The translations under genes were made by a program, and so were the position numbers. From Steinernema hermaphroditum (lineage: Eukaryota; Nematoda; Chromadorea; Rhabditida; Steinernematidae): a stretch of DNA of 64,000 bases. The stretch spans positions 11,904,001 through 11,968,000 of the forward strand of contig CM059625.1 in NCBI GenBank assembly GCA_030435675.1, given 5' to 3'. A model generated the notes under the pieces. The model was given only the letters and a program-made list of their open reading frames with translations, made no database searches and was not told the origin of the DNA. This document shows positions 11,362 through 23,559 of the stretch, piece after piece (the stretch's first letter is position 1; every line of letters begins with the position of its first letter).

Positions 11362-12103
11362 TTAACAGCAGATATTTCCGGGCATGCACCGGCGTCCATC
11401 GCCGCAAAGTCCTCCCCTGCAGGCTCCCAAAGGCGTCTGATTGTTGGGACATGTTGCACAGCAGTAACCGTTCGCCTGACAGTAGAAACCGGCGGGACAG
11501 GGTTGTCCGTTCTAAAATAACGTAGTCTCCTTCGCATTATTGAGGCTACTTACCCCACAAGAGCCTCCTTTCTGTCCAACGGGACATTCGCAGCAGTAGT
11601 CCGAAGCCACACAGGAGAGTCCCTGGTTACAAGGCCCATTGCTGCAAGACGATCGCGCTCCATCTCCTCCGCACGCGTAGAGATATTCTTCGCCCGTGTT
11701 GCGGCAGCAGAGTCCGTTCATGCATGTCTCTCCGGTGCCACATTGACCTCTGGCACTGCAGCGGGTCCTCGAACTTTGACCATCAGGGCAATAGCCCCAA
11801 GATTGCTGCGGCGGAGGCTGCGGAGTCGGCACGCTGCAGCAGCAACTGTCAACACACTCAGAATTCGGGTAGATCAGGGTGCACTGCATGTTCGAAGTAC
11901 AGCCGACGCCTAGACGTTCGCCTCCATTTCGGCACTTGTTCCAAGCTAAACGCATAATTGCGCATCTTCATTATTCATGCCGACATACGAGTCCACTGTC
12001 TTTTCACTCTTCTCATCAGTTGGGAATCGTTCACCTTCCTTTCGAACGTCTCAGTTACTGCCGGCAAAAACAGAAAAACGAAGACGAAGCTGGCGCATAT
12101 CAT
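11362..12103 (-). CDS. Cysteine-rich secreted protein (EB/lustrin-type), copy A
   Basis: Small secreted protein of 218 residues from three exons (12103-11989, 11945-11554, 11511-11362) that join in frame. Signal peptide MICASFVFVFLFLPAVTE is followed by a dibasic site RRVKRQ, then about 30 cysteines in repeated modules of the type CxxG..C..G..CxxxCC, as in nematode EB/lustrin/WAP-like proteins of the cuticle or secretions. Intron positions and phases are the same as in its neighbour at 12986-13798, so the pair arose by tandem duplication. No enzymatic residue is visible. A structural or protease-inhibitor-like extracellular role is only inference. Confidence 0.7.
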
Positions 12104-12985
12104 AATGCCAAACAGAAATAAAAGGAACAAGCGCAACGACTACAATAATCGCTGGGGTTTGATTTGTGGAAAAGAAAGGAACGACGCCCGCTTCGTTTAT
12201 GCATCAAACGCGTACTCTGTTTGTGCACCTGATGTTTAGATCACAAAGGAATTGCATGGCAGCGGTGAAATTGGTGGGATCCAGGGGTTTTAAATGAAAC
12301 AACTGATGCTTTCAGAGAAGCAATCTTGTCTTGTTCCGAGATGAGTCAAGGTTTGCACAGTCCAGCTTGAGGTGCGGTTATTTCAGAATTGTGTCAATCA
12401 CAAGACAATTAGTTGAAAAACAGCACAATTCAGCCCATTTGAAGTAACATCCTACTTTACCCATGTACGCATCGAAAAGAAAACCACAGCGCTCTATCAT
12501 CAGTGATGGCGATTCAATTAGTCGTTTCTGATTGCCTAGATCATATCCACATTTGTATTACACTATCACTAAAAAAAGTCTTCTTTCAGAATATCTGCAG
12601 AATTTATACTGTATGCGAATACTGTTAGATTGTCTGTAGACTGTCTGGGATGTCATCATACACATACTTCTGTCTGTCTGTATGACTATAACAGTGAAAT
12701 GAGTTCGAGATGTCTGTAAGACAGCAGACAGTTGCTGCCGACAGTTTAACTGTTCAGGCACCCCTCTGCACAGACCGCTACCGCAGACGGTTGCAAAATA
12801 GTGTCGGAGCACGTATGGGATTTAACAAAGTACTCTTTTGTGCGAAATATCTTCCCATTCCATAGTCAGTTACATCTTTGAACACATGGAGAAACCTTCG
12901 TTTCTTCCACTTATGTGTGAGAACGTTTTCCAGTCCGATGGACTTTTGTCGTTTTTTAAAGAATTTATTTGAGGACGTGTTAAGG
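12104..12985. other. Intergenic spacer between the two cysteine-rich paralogues
   Basis: This 880-base spacer shows no open frame with proper start and splice sites. It holds AT-rich sequence and a short GTCTGTCTGTATGAC-type microsatellite near 12670. It presumably contains the promoter of the downstream copy A gene. Confidence 0.4.
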
Positions 12986-13798
12986 TCAACAGCAAATATT
13001 TCCAGGCATGCAGCGGGCGCTTCCACCGCAGACACCTCCAGGTCGACAAGCCCCGAATGGGGTTCTGTTATCAGGACAAGACGCGCAGCAGTATCCATTA
13101 GGTTGACAGGTGAAACCGCGAGGACAAGTCCGTCCATTCTGAAACAAAAAATTCCTTTAGGACATGTAGATGACATCACCAACCGTGCATTGCCCGCCGC
13201 TCTGCCCCACAGGACACTCGCAGCAGTAGTTGGACGCGGTGCACTGATATCCTTTGTCGCACCCTTCGTTCGAGCATGAACCGAGGGACAGCTGCCCTCC
13301 ACAGGCGTATCTGGATTCTTCGTTCGTTAGACCGCAGCAAAGTCCATTCATGCAACTCTGGCCGGTCGGACACTGATCGGCGGCGCTGCATCGCACGTTC
13401 GAACGCTGGCCATCGTAGCAGAAGCCGTATGCCCCGACTGGGGGCTGTGGGGGATTCGGAGGAACGGTGTTCGGTACAGTGCAGCAGCATCCACTGATAC
13501 AGGTTGTGACTCCATTGTAGTGGGGTGTGCACTGAGCTGAGTGAATACACCCAATGCCCAACATGTCGCCACCATTAGGACACTTGTTTTGCTCAATGTA
13601 GCATGCTGCAAGGTAAACGGTAGTTTTGACAGCTGCAACCGGGAAACACTTACGATAGTATGAATAGTATTGGTTAGGGTAGGTTCCACAGAGGTAGACA
13701 GGTCCGTTCTGCCTCTTCACTCGAAAGACAACAGGACTACTCGGAAGATCGCCCCATGCGTAATTCAAAAGAACACAAAAAAGAACAGCGGAAAACAT
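12986..13798 (-). CDS. Cysteine-rich secreted protein (EB/lustrin-type), copy B
   Basis: Paralogue of the protein encoded at 11362-12103. Three exons (13798-13654, 13605-13184, 13138-12986) give 239 residues. Signal peptide MFSAVLFCVLLNYAWG, then FRVKRQ as a likely furin-type cleavage site, then cysteine modules that match copy A in order: KCPNGG, a CCC cluster, a proline stretch, YACGG, CCECPVGQ, NGYCC and a shared C-terminus CMPGNICC. Copy B has a longer propeptide side (LCGTYPNQYYSYYP) than copy A. The start ATG was chosen because it gives the signal peptide; an upstream in-frame TTG lacks support. Function is unknown beyond an extracellular location. Confidence 0.7.
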
Positions 13799-16700
13799 GA
13801 GTAACAAGGAAGGAACCTTCAAAAACGGTTAGGCGAAAATGAAAGCTTCATGATTATTTATACTCCGCGACGGAAAAGGGAAGTCACGGCGATTGTTGTC
13901 GAAGGGTTTGCACACCTGGCCCACTCAGACTACATCAGAACTGACAGTCGAAACGGAATCTGGCGTTCTTCAGCGTTGCATTGTTCTGGAACGCGGATGA
14001 CGTATTCGAAAGCTGTTTCGGTGATGTCACTGTCTGTCGTAGAAGGATATTTGGAAACAGAGTGATCAGAAATCGCACTTGTACATCGCTCTGTTTGATC
14101 ATCTGATCACACATATGAACAACGGATTTCACCTCGTTAGCTTCGGAAAGGAAGAAAATAAAAGAAATTCAGCGAACTGTTAATGGCACTGCCTTCAGAA
14201 GCCCATTTGTAATTTTGGATGGAGACCATTGGTGAGGTACTGAATTCCCCTTGAAAAACGTCGATGCACATGTAGCTCGAATTATAAATGAAAATTTGTC
14301 GATTTTTGCCTTTCAAAAACTAGTCTTCGTCGTACCTTTCTCTGATCTAGTACTACTGTTTACCCTCTGATATTCATTTCTGGATTTAGCCACTCCCCCC
14401 AAACGAAGTACCGTAATCTTCGTACAACGGAAATGAACCGTTTTCAGAAACGTGTTGTTCCACTGGAACATTCATGTATGCTAAATTATTATAAAATATC
14501 TTACAATATCCCAAAAATAAACGTCGAAGGACAGAAAACATTCTCAAATGTCACGTGAGCATCCGAAATATAATGTTGTTGTTGACCGTAGCTTTCGCAC
14601 TTTTGATTGGAAGCAATTTTGGGGTGCCTCCATTATTTTGACGTTTTGCCGACAAAAATACTGATAGTGGAGTTTGTATGTCAGTTAGAAATTAAATATT
14701 TCACGGAATCTCTAAATTCATGTGTACGAGGAAAATCATAGGATGAGCGATTCAGCGTTAACGACATTCCTTAACAATGATATCAAAAGAATTAAACGTG
14801 GTGTTCAAGCATCACCTAGGCCCCTAAATCACATAGAAGAAGTAAATGTATGTAAGTTAGAGCTCTACTGAAACGACCCAAAAAACTCATATTGACCTAC
14901 AACCCTTCTATGTATAATCGTTCCCCCCGATTCGCTCGCTTTGTTCCTCGAGCAGAAGGAATCAAAATTCATTTAATTCCATCCATAATTATTTGCTATT
15001 AAATCAGAGTGATTACTTCGGCTTAATTGAATATGCGAAGCAATTGTCAACAAGCAAGGCAGAGCTATGCGTTGATAAGATACGATTCTTCTGCCTTTCC
15101 TAACAAGCCAAATCGCCCTTAGAGCTGCATAGGTCACTGCGCCGAAGAACTCTTGCCTAAAGATTGCACTTTGTTCCGTTAATTACATTCTTCGCTCTCA
15201 GTAAGAAGTGTGGCGGCGGTTGTCTGTTGGTTGCCTAAATGTCAAGGATGTAAACGCACCCTTTATGGTCCTTTGTCATTTAAAAACTGTTTCTATGAAC
15301 GCATTGAGTGCGCTCGGCCCTAATCTAATAAGACAAGCAGCGGACCAATGAGGCACGTATAGCCAGACACCATAAAAACAGCTGCATTGACTCGAAACAG
15401 TTCAATCACATTCGCTGGGTCTGGAAACGGGTAATACCTTTTATATGGCGAAAAATTGCTATTGTGTCATATTTCTGAAAGCTCGTAAAATGTTGTTGTC
15501 ATGAACAGTGGGTGCTGAAGTCGATTGGCCTCGTTGCTCCTGCTTGTCCCTTCCCCATTAGTCCATCCCCTAAAGAAAGACGCCCTTTCTACCAGTTCTA
15601 GCTCTATCGTTGTGCGATCTAAGACAAAGATAAAATCGGTATAAGGAAAGTAATTGCTATTTGTGCGTCCTACGCACAGCTACGACATCGCCAATGTATT
15701 CTTGGGACTCTGTAATTATTAATCATGACGGTCTGCTTCTCTGTGTTATTTTCTGGAGGCGATATGTTCAATTTAAGACCTCCAAATAATTGCCGCGTTA
15801 TTTCATTTTTCCACAAACACACAATCTTATGTTCTTGTCGAGCATGCTATGAACGACGCATCCTTTTCCTTTCAATTTGCGCGAATTGAGCAAGAAATCG
15901 CACAACGGTGATTCCATTAAGCCGCCAATCGTCCACCTACGTGTCAAAAATAATTTAATTTCGCGCTACAAGCGTTCGCCCCGGCCACTTCGCACTATTA
16001 GTCGACGATCGAGACCGCAGTAATCCTTTACAGGGCGGCGCCTTTAAAGGCTCCTGACCCTTCCAGCTTCGTCTAATTCGCAGATTGTGCCATCTGCAGG
16101 AAAAGCGGCTAAACCGAATTTCTTGCATGTCAAATTATGTGTATTCGATCATTTGCTGCCACTCTGCTGACATTCATTTTCTTGGCATGTCACCCGCACG
16201 CCCTCAAACACAGAAGCGGCAAACTCTCTCCCTCTATTTTCGGCTCTCTTGTTGTGAAGTGTTAATGGTTCCCGGCAAGCTGTTATGTCAAACGTCTACT
16301 GGAGGGTCGCCGTCCAAATTCGGTCAACTCGTTCGGCGTCGACGAGCCAAAATAAACAACAAAACCGGGCCGGACAATGGACGTTAACTGGAAAGAAGAA
16401 AGAACATAACAATTGATTTCCTTTTCACAAGTCCACCTAAATCGGTTTTGTTTTCGAACTCGGTCTGTTCCTCCTGCGCTCCGTTTTTGCTTGCCGTCTG
16501 GATCCGCCTTTGATGAGACGATGATACTCTAAAGGCCCTGGAGGTTTGGCTGAATGGGCAGCGAGAACACTTACACTCATTTAATCATTTCTCAATATGC
16601 GCGCAACTTATATTTTTATTACGTTCTTTCGCGTGCGTAGATGAAAAATGTGCTTTCGCCGAGAAAGCGTTCGAAGACTAAGAGTTTTAGAGATTTCGGG

Positions 16701-17234
16701 CAGCCAAGGCAGACCTGATAAGCTTCGAAAATCACATTTGCATAAGCTTTGTTTTCTGTCGTTAGCTTTGAGTACCCCTGCACGCGAACTATTGTTAGCT
16801 GTCATCTCATTTTGACAGCCTGTCTTCGACTTCTTACAAATAGCGATTTCTTACCGCCCTCAAGAATAAAGAGACATATGGATGGACGCGCATGATATTT
16901 GACTCCACACATGTGTTCATCCCAGTGATCATAACTTAGCCTCACAACACCTTTTTCCTTCTTTCATAGTGTATCACTTGTCAGTGCGTAGATAAAATGA
17001 TAGAAAAGTCCAATCAGCCCAAATTAGGAAGGCTGAGTTCTTGCTTACTCTCCTCATTCCGTTCTATGGCGCTGTGTCGTGATGTAAACAATTAGTTAAC
17101 TGAAAGTTACCGGATTACGTGTTTTGACGTCGTTAGTTTCGCTTAATACCATACCTTTAATTAGGCGCGCAGATGTTAACGCGATTACGGCTGTCTTTTG
17201 CCCCGGCAGAGACCAACCTCCCACTTTTTAGAGC
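13799..17234. other. 3.4 kb gene-free block between divergent genes
   Basis: I see no coding exon, RNA gene or transposon termini in this stretch. It lies between a minus-strand gene and a plus-strand gene, so both promoters should be inside. Composition is AT-rich with scattered T and A runs. The few open frames are short and lack splice context. Confidence 0.45.
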
Positions 17235-19330
17235 ATGCCTATAGAGCGTAAAAGCTCAACGCCTTCGTTCAAACTGGTGGATAATCCAATGCCGCAGTAT
17301 AAAATATCGGAGTACCGTCGCAAGTCCCATGACATCGCCTCGTCGAGCACGATCGTTTCGCATCAGGAAAAACAGCATCGGGTGAGTGAATCTGATGAGC
17401 TTAGCGTGTGCTCAGCTAGCGTTTCACCGTTGGGCCAACTCCAAAAGGCTGCTTCGTTCGCTTCTTGTTGTTACTCACCGACATGTCTACGCGTCAGTGA
17501 CTAATTAGAAATAGGAAAAGGTCCAAAGTGAGGGGGGAGGGTTCAAAGCTGAGCTGCTTCTTTGGCAGCCACTCATCTCCTCCCGTAATGATCACCTTTG
17601 GGACGTGCTCATTCGCAGTGGCATTGGCAATTACGTGCTCTCTAATCCGCTACCTCACAAACCGTTTTTCAGCTCAGTATCTTCGCACAGCACTTGTCTC
17701 AGTATCTTCCCAACCAGCTTATGGATTCTAGCCGTCGAAACTCAGTGGTTCCACGCGTTCCCGCCAAAGGATGTACAATAAGCTTTGGATACGCAACGTC
17801 ATCTGTCAACTTCCAGCCTCGCGCACCCTCCTCCTCCGAAAGCGTGCCCTCTGAATCAGGTAGACCCTATGGTTAATTTATCTTCTCATATGAAAGTCCC
17901 AATTAAAGTAAACTACCAATATAAAGTTTCACCTCATATTTGATGTCATTTTTTCTTTTTTCTTGCCTTCACTACTAGAGTCGTCTTTTTTCAAGGAAGC
18001 TCGCCGCTTCTGCCCTACAAGAGTACAAACGTTCCCTCGCGCACTTTTGAAGAGATGTTTTTGTTTGTCAATCAGCTTCAGTAGATTCGGCAAAAAGCCG
18101 CGCCTTCAGGAACGTCTGCCAAGACGTCAAAAACAGCATTGGAAGACAATTGCTTTTGGTCTATATTTCATGAAGGCGTTTGAAATGGTCGACACAAATC
18201 CATGTAGTCGAACAAGCAGTCCATCTAAAATGCGGCGATTTAGAGCTCCATTAGAAACATTTCTCTCTTGAGACTTTGATTCGTCGTTTCTTAGTCCTTT
18301 CCAGTCTGGAAGCGGGGGATCTTCGTTTTTCATTAAGACGCTCATTATTTGTCCAGACCCTAATGAAAATCGCAATAAATCGCGTCTGATTAGAATTTCG
18401 GAAACGTGGTGCGAATAATTATGATTTTCATATTAAAGCGGAAGTCCGTTCCTCTCGCGAGGGTTCGATGTCTTTCGAATTGCTTTCGCTGCGTACAGAC
18501 AACAAAGATCTCAAAAACGACATGTCTTCTTACCATAGGGAGCATCGCTGTGATGACAATTGAGTTAATCAGATTGTTGAAAGTGCCGCGAAAATGTCGT
18601 CTGAGGAAGAAGATGACTCGATGGGATTAACAAATGTCAAGTCCGACGTACGAAACAAACTTTACATACGGCCCCCACATAGCCTTTTTTTGATCAAGAA
18701 ATCCTGTTCTTTACCTTCTTTAATGAACTGGCGGTGAGTGACACTTTCAGATGCGCAAGACTACCAGACCGTGTTTTTCATCCAAAACGACGAGAAAAGA
18801 CTCGTCCCGATGCCCTGCTTCTGTCCCACGGGTGCTCAGGCCGACTTATTTGTGCAGAGTCTTCACGAAAAACATCGCGAAAAATTGCGCAAATTCACAG
18901 AACAGTACGCGCCAAACGATGATCAGTATCACGTGTGGATCAAAGACGGCGCCACGGATCAGGTAGATCACGTCATGCCTCAATGAACATGCTTCAATGC
19001 CCACTTTAGACTACAGTAGTCAGCATCAAAACCTTGGAAAACCACTTCAAAAATGGAGCAGACGGAGTGCGCCGTGTGAAGTGGCGGCATCTCTCTATCG
19101 ACAGAATCAGCGTCTACCGCTACTCCGTTCCGGAGATCTCATCACGTTTTCGTCTTCGAGTCAACCACTTCTGCTCGTCCTACAAGCGCTACTGCTTTCT
19201 GCTCGTGTGGCTGATCGTCGTCGTGATGATCTGTCTGACGGTAGTGCTAAGCGCGATGTGCTGCACGTCGGGTCCTATCTCCAACACCACCTATCCCATC
19301 AACGTGTCCCAGTACATCGTACAAGGCTAG
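17235..19330 (+). CDS. Single-pass membrane protein, unknown function (model partial)
   Basis: Exons at 17235-17381, 17673-17859, 18751-18962 and 19010-19330 are well supported; one or more exons between 17860 and 18750 are unresolved (candidates begin at 17979 and about 18559), because the next good exon needs a phase-1 entry. The N-terminal part is Ser-rich and polar without a signal peptide. The 18751 exon reads like a folded domain (NDEKRLVPMPCFCPTG then HEKHREKLRKFTEQY). The last exon encodes a basic stretch, then one strong hydrophobic segment (CFLLVWLIVVVMICLTVVL) and a short tail with one NxT site, so a C-terminal membrane anchor of either orientation. I do not recognise the family. 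Confidence 0.5.
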
Positions 19331-19879
19331 TGGAGGCGAACAATGTACTGATCGCCGTCTTCTCTGTGTTACTGCTTCGCACAGCTCGGCAGAGCGTACA
19401 TATCATTGGCGATATCGTGACGGGTCGATCACAAATTAGACGACGCACAAACACAGATTCTGGTGACTCTGTCATTCATAAGTGGACTTTGTCAATAAAC
19501 CTTCACTTTGTTCCGAAAGTGTAAAAGGAAGCAGAGTAGTGTGTGAAAATGAGTTCCAGTTATTCAAGAAGTGGCTGAAATGCTCAAAAACAACAAACAC
19601 TTCTTTTTAAAAGGTCAATTTCCTCCTACACATTAGTTTAGCAGTAGGACCAATGCCTTATTCTCAACAATGGCGTTGCCCTTCAAAGCAAATAGAGCAG
19701 AGGAGGTGTATGCTTAGGACGTAAATGCTCGGATTTCTGATTTTGCTTTTACTACTGTTAATCACTCTTATCTTAGAGATCAACGGAACAGAACACAAAA
19801 GACCAATCGGAATGATTCTTTATGGAATGAAACATATACCCGTTTATGTAAGAAAACTATGTACACACATTGCGTATCG
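19331..19879. other. Short 3'-to-3' intergenic region
   Basis: Space between the 3' ends of two convergent genes. A plus-strand frame at 19725-19916 is leucine-rich at its start but overlaps the end of the minus-strand gene and has no splice or codon support, so nothing is annotated. Confidence 0.4.
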
Positions 19880-21217
19880 TTATAATGGTAACTGCCAATC
19901 GAAACCTCCAGCTTGAACGTAAACGTTTGACGAATTTTGATGGACGATAAGCAAATATTTCCCATTGATTGCCGCTCCGAGAAGAGTCATTGCGAACGGT
20001 GCGTGTGCGTAAGGCTCTGTTCCATATTCACAGCGTTTAGAAGTTGCCTTGAACCTTGCCATAGCAAAGCGGGTGTCGGAGACAGCTGCAACGGTGCTGT
20101 GATCTTCCGGCTTCGCCGCACTTTCCACGTAGAGGGCCGTCGTGCTAAGAGAGTCGTTTGAGAAGAAGTTGCTCACCATGCATTGGTTTTCGTTTGTGCC
20201 ATTCAAGGTTCTTATGTGCAAGGTGTCAACATCCAGAACAGCCATCCAGTCGAGTTGTGTAGAACTTGAATAAGCGAATGTCGAGAAGTTGGAATCGGGC
20301 GTAAGTCCATAAGATCGTTGGAGAGGGCCTTCCTCCATCGTAGGCACTGAGTCGTTTCTTGCGATCACCGCGCGGTGAAGTTTCAGGAATGTGTTTGGGC
20401 CAGTTATGTACTTTATGTGGACTTCCGTTATGCAGTGGAAAACAACTGCATCAGGCTCGATGAAGACTCTAGCATCGGCGAGCGCTTCGTGGTATATATT
20501 CTCGATTCCGTAGAAGGAGCAGAAGAAAGAGAAGTTGGGGCAGTCAGTGCAGCAATACAATGGAGCGTTGTCTATAGTTTCGCGGTCGTAGACATGACAC
20601 TTTGAACAGTTCTTGCGGTCAATGTTCAAGCTATGGACGGTCATGTTGTGGATCTTCCTAATCGCCTCATTCAGGGTGAATACGAGGAGAGTTTGATTTG
20701 CGACAGCTAGAAAGTATCCCTCGTGCCGGCGCCATGGTTGCAGTGATTCGATTTGAGTCGCATTCGCTGGGAGAGAGAAGGTGGCGTAGTCGAACAAGCT
20801 TAAGTATTCCCTTATTGGTTCCAGTGTCGATGTCGTAGATGTCGTCAGCCCTGCGTCGTTAGTCACCACTGAGAGTTTCTTCGGGTGACTCTGCAGCACG
20901 AAGAGGAGAACGAGTCCCGTGGCGATGAGAAGAAGCATGAGAAGCAGAGCGATCCCGATAATCATTGAGGGGATCGGATGCCCTTGTATCCAGTTCCTCT
21001 GCTTGTCCAGTAGCCCGGCCAGTCGATCACAAAAGGAGCAGCTCTTCGGTGTGGGGTTCTCCTGAGTAGGCCAGTTGTCGACATGTAGGAAGGTATCGTC
21101 GGTCAGATGAGGCGAAGGAAACCTGTGGTGTCGATTTTCAGGTTGCGAGCTGATCGATGCGCCATATGGTCGACTGTCAATGGATGCATGGCGAACACGG
21201 GACTGCACAGTTTCCAT
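19880..21217 (-). CDS. Type II single-pass membrane protein, 445 residues, unknown
   Basis: One uninterrupted frame, unusual here because nearly all neighbours have several introns. The ATG follows TTCCAGGGCCC, a trans-splice acceptor. About 85 polar residues precede a single membrane span (MIIGIALLLMLLLIATGLVLLFVL), and no N-terminal signal peptide is present, so the roughly 330-residue C-terminal part should face outside. That part has many N-glycosylation motifs and a central cysteine cluster (NCSKCHVYD then LYCCTDCPNF). Repeating stretches such as YFLAVANQTLLVF, LDWMAVLDVDTLHIRTL and GKYLLIVHQNSSNVYV look like strands of a beta-propeller, as in semaphorin or sialidase folds, but this is only an impression. 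No catalytic motif was recognised. Confidence 0.7.
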   Translation of the reverse strand: METVQSRVRHASIDSRPYGASISSQPENRHHRFPSPHLTDDTFLHVDNWPTQENPTPKSCSFCDRLAGLLDKQRNWIQGHPIPSMIIGIALLLMLLLIATGLVLLFVLQSHPKKLSVVTNDAGLTTSTTSTLEPIREYLSLFDYATFSLPANATQIESLQPWRRHEGYFLAVANQTLLVFTLNEAIRKIHNMTVHSLNIDRKNCSKCHVYDRETIDNAPLYCCTDCPNFSFFCSFYGIENIYHEALADARVFIEPDAVVFHCITEVHIKYITGPNTFLKLHRAVIARNDSVPTMEEGPLQRSYGLTPDSNFSTFAYSSSTQLDWMAVLDVDTLHIRTLNGTNENQCMVSNFFSNDSLSTTALYVESAAKPEDHSTVAAVSDTRFAMARFKATSKRCEYGTEPYAHAPFAMTLLGAAINGKYLLIVHQNSSNVYVQAGGFDWQLPL

Positions 21218-21779
21218 GGGCCCTGGAAGACAAACACCCTAGAGCATTAAGGAAAGAGTTTACGAAGACAAATAAGGTTTTTCAACACGCAAGGATGCTC
21301 GCAAAACTGCAACGGGACTGATATTCGCAATGGGTGCCTTCATCGACGCTGGGTTGTCCGCTCTGTTATCAGCTACTAAGATGGCCAGCAAATTACATGA
21401 TCGATACAGAACTACACAAAGATGACTGTGTTCAAAACTCAAACTTTGAAATCCATCTCCCGGTTTCAATAATAGAAGAGCTGAGTAAGATGACTGCATA
21501 CAGCAACTGACTATATGTCAATAGAATACGTGGTACCGGCCTTTTTCAAAACGGTCATGTATAAACGACTGCGAACCCGCTCGAATAAGATCAAACAAGC
21601 ATAAATAGTAAATAAGATTGTACGTTATTCGTGTTTTGCTAGCTAATTATCACGCTGAATACCGAGAGGAACATCGCGAAAACACACAGCACCTACGCAA
21701 ATGAACAGAGCACTGCTATAACATACAATAACTCTATTTAATTCGAATTCCGACATAAGATCCTGATCACACAGCTAAT
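21218..21779. other. Intergenic region between two minus-strand genes
   Basis: About 560 AT-rich bases. A small open frame (21260-21499, minus) has no splice or composition support. Nothing else is recognised. Confidence 0.4.
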
Positions 21780-22351
21780 CTACGCCTGCTTCGACTGTCC
21801 AGGCTGCCATCCTTCGATCTTGGCTCGCGTTGTCGAGTAAGGGACGTACTTCTTCTCCCTGAAAGACGTACATAAGATTTGTGTAAACTATGTTCGCCAT
21901 ACGGAATGATCGACAAATTTTCCTCGTGCTGAAGAACCCAGTGAGGATTATTCGGCGGCTTTTCCACGGGCGTCTCGTTGGAGATATGGTGCAGCCAGCG
22001 GTGCCATTCAGGTGGAATCTGAGAGGCATCGTAGTCGAGCCAAACGCGGTCGGGATACTGAACCCAACGATTACGTGGCATGAAGAAACTGTTGTCCTGG
22101 AAGTGAAGCACATTAACTAGACACTAACTAGTAACACAACCTCGAAGTACTTGTTTCCGAATTTATCCTCGCCAACAAGGGTTCCAGCACGGGTTACATC
22201 CATCCTAAACGGAGATATTCATAAATATTCATTGAAAGAACTCAGCATACATATAACGTTGCTTCAAGACTGCGCGGACACCGCCGATCTGCTTCACGAC
22301 CTGGCCGAATTTTATCAGCTTGTCGACTCCGAGAAGCTCCGCTATGCCCAT
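21780..22351 (-). CDS. NDUFA12: NADH:ubiquinone oxidoreductase subunit NDUFA12 (B17.2)
   Basis: Accessory subunit of mitochondrial respiratory complex I, peripheral arm. Four exons (22351-22251, 22204-22141, 22096-21903, 21858-21780) join in frame to 145 residues, the same length as the human protein. Family signatures are GTLVGEDKFGNKYFE, the PPEWHRWLHHI motif, and a C-terminal KKYVPYSTTRAKIEGW followed by a basic end. The last intron is only 44 bases and its removal restores the YVPYSTT block, which fixes the model. The first exon (MGIAELLGVDKLIKFGQVV) matches the usual N-terminal helix. No targeting presequence is needed in this family. Confidence 0.93.
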
Positions 22352-23343
22352 GGCGTCTAAAACAGCGATCAGAAGGAGTTATAATGTTACCAAAGAACGC
22401 GCACGCCACTGAATAATGTATCTAACAGCAAGGAATTAAAGGGAATCTTTCTTGGTACAATTGGGTACCAACACGACGCTGTTCACCGACAATACGAAGA
22501 TTCACCACGGTTGTCGGATAGCGAAAGGAGGCCGTCATCGATATCGGAGTCTTTTTGTAGCTCAAAAGAATCCACAGAATTTCAAAGCAATGAGATTAAA
22601 CGCATTTGAAGCAATAGGAGCAGAAAGCAGAAACACCGATATTTTCCCTGAAAAGGATTTAGAGCCTGATGCGTCCTATCACAACACAAATCGACTTAAT
22701 TTGAATAATTAAACGTATTTTACGATAAAAAGAACCAAAATGCAAGGAGAAGCACGTGAATAGTCGTCGTTCGTTGCAGATGATGTCGTCCATCAACAAG
22801 ATACGTCAGGGTTCTCGCGTTAGGACTCGGTAGCAAAGTATAGATGAACGAGCTCTCTCAAAGATTATTGGTTACGAAGAGCAGAGAAACCGTTGTTATG
22901 TTCTGATGGCTGCAGAGCTTTCATAAGTTAACTTTTACATTTTTATACCGTAACATTCATGGGACAGCGCAAAGATGCGCTTTATGCTGAGATAAACAGT
23001 AAATTGCGTTTTCCAAGGGCCTTTGCATTGCTGATTTTTTCACGGTTTACACGGGTTATCTTCTCTAATTAACGACATTATGCCGTGCAGTACAACGAGG
23101 CACGGTAGTATCACGGTATCACAGCGTAGTCGCCCGTCTTCTTCTGTCTTCGGAGCGGAGAGCTTTCTCCTGTTCGGCCGACGGCTCAGACGTGGCCCTA
23201 ATCCTCATATAACTTCTGACTAGCATGTTCATTCGCTGTTTGAATACTAACAAGTCGTGAAGAAGGACTGAATCGCGATGTCGACTCTGATATTTAGCAG
23301 AGGATCTCTGTGTGTATGTGGGTTGTTTTTCTCGCACAAAAAC
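22352..23343. other. Intergenic region, one doubtful small minus-strand frame
   Basis: A minus-strand frame from an ATG at 23346 to 23119 encodes 75 charged residues (starting MVFVREKQPTY, ending RRRRATTL). It could be a small gene or a last exon, but no matching splice site or homologue was recognised. A plus-strand frame at 22452-22712 has no support. Otherwise nothing is seen. Confidence 0.3.
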
Positions 23344-23559
23344 CATCTTCAAACAATCACTTTGAACGGTGTCGATGCAATAATGCTTGGGAAACGGACA
23401 GTCGAGCCCTTCTTCCGTTTTGTTGTCCTCTCGTCCTAATCAAACAAAAAACCGCCATGGTCGAGGAATCGTCGCCGATCAGAATTCACGGATACTGGCT
23501 TCCTGGACGAGAGTGGACGCTTCGTGCAGTGGCTCTCCTCGCTCTTTTTTCTTTCGTCC

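Noticed and set aside
19880..22351. Operon of the type II membrane protein and NDUFA12
   Set aside because: They are on the same strand but about 560 bases apart and the downstream gene has no clear U-rich SL2 element, so an operon is not supported.
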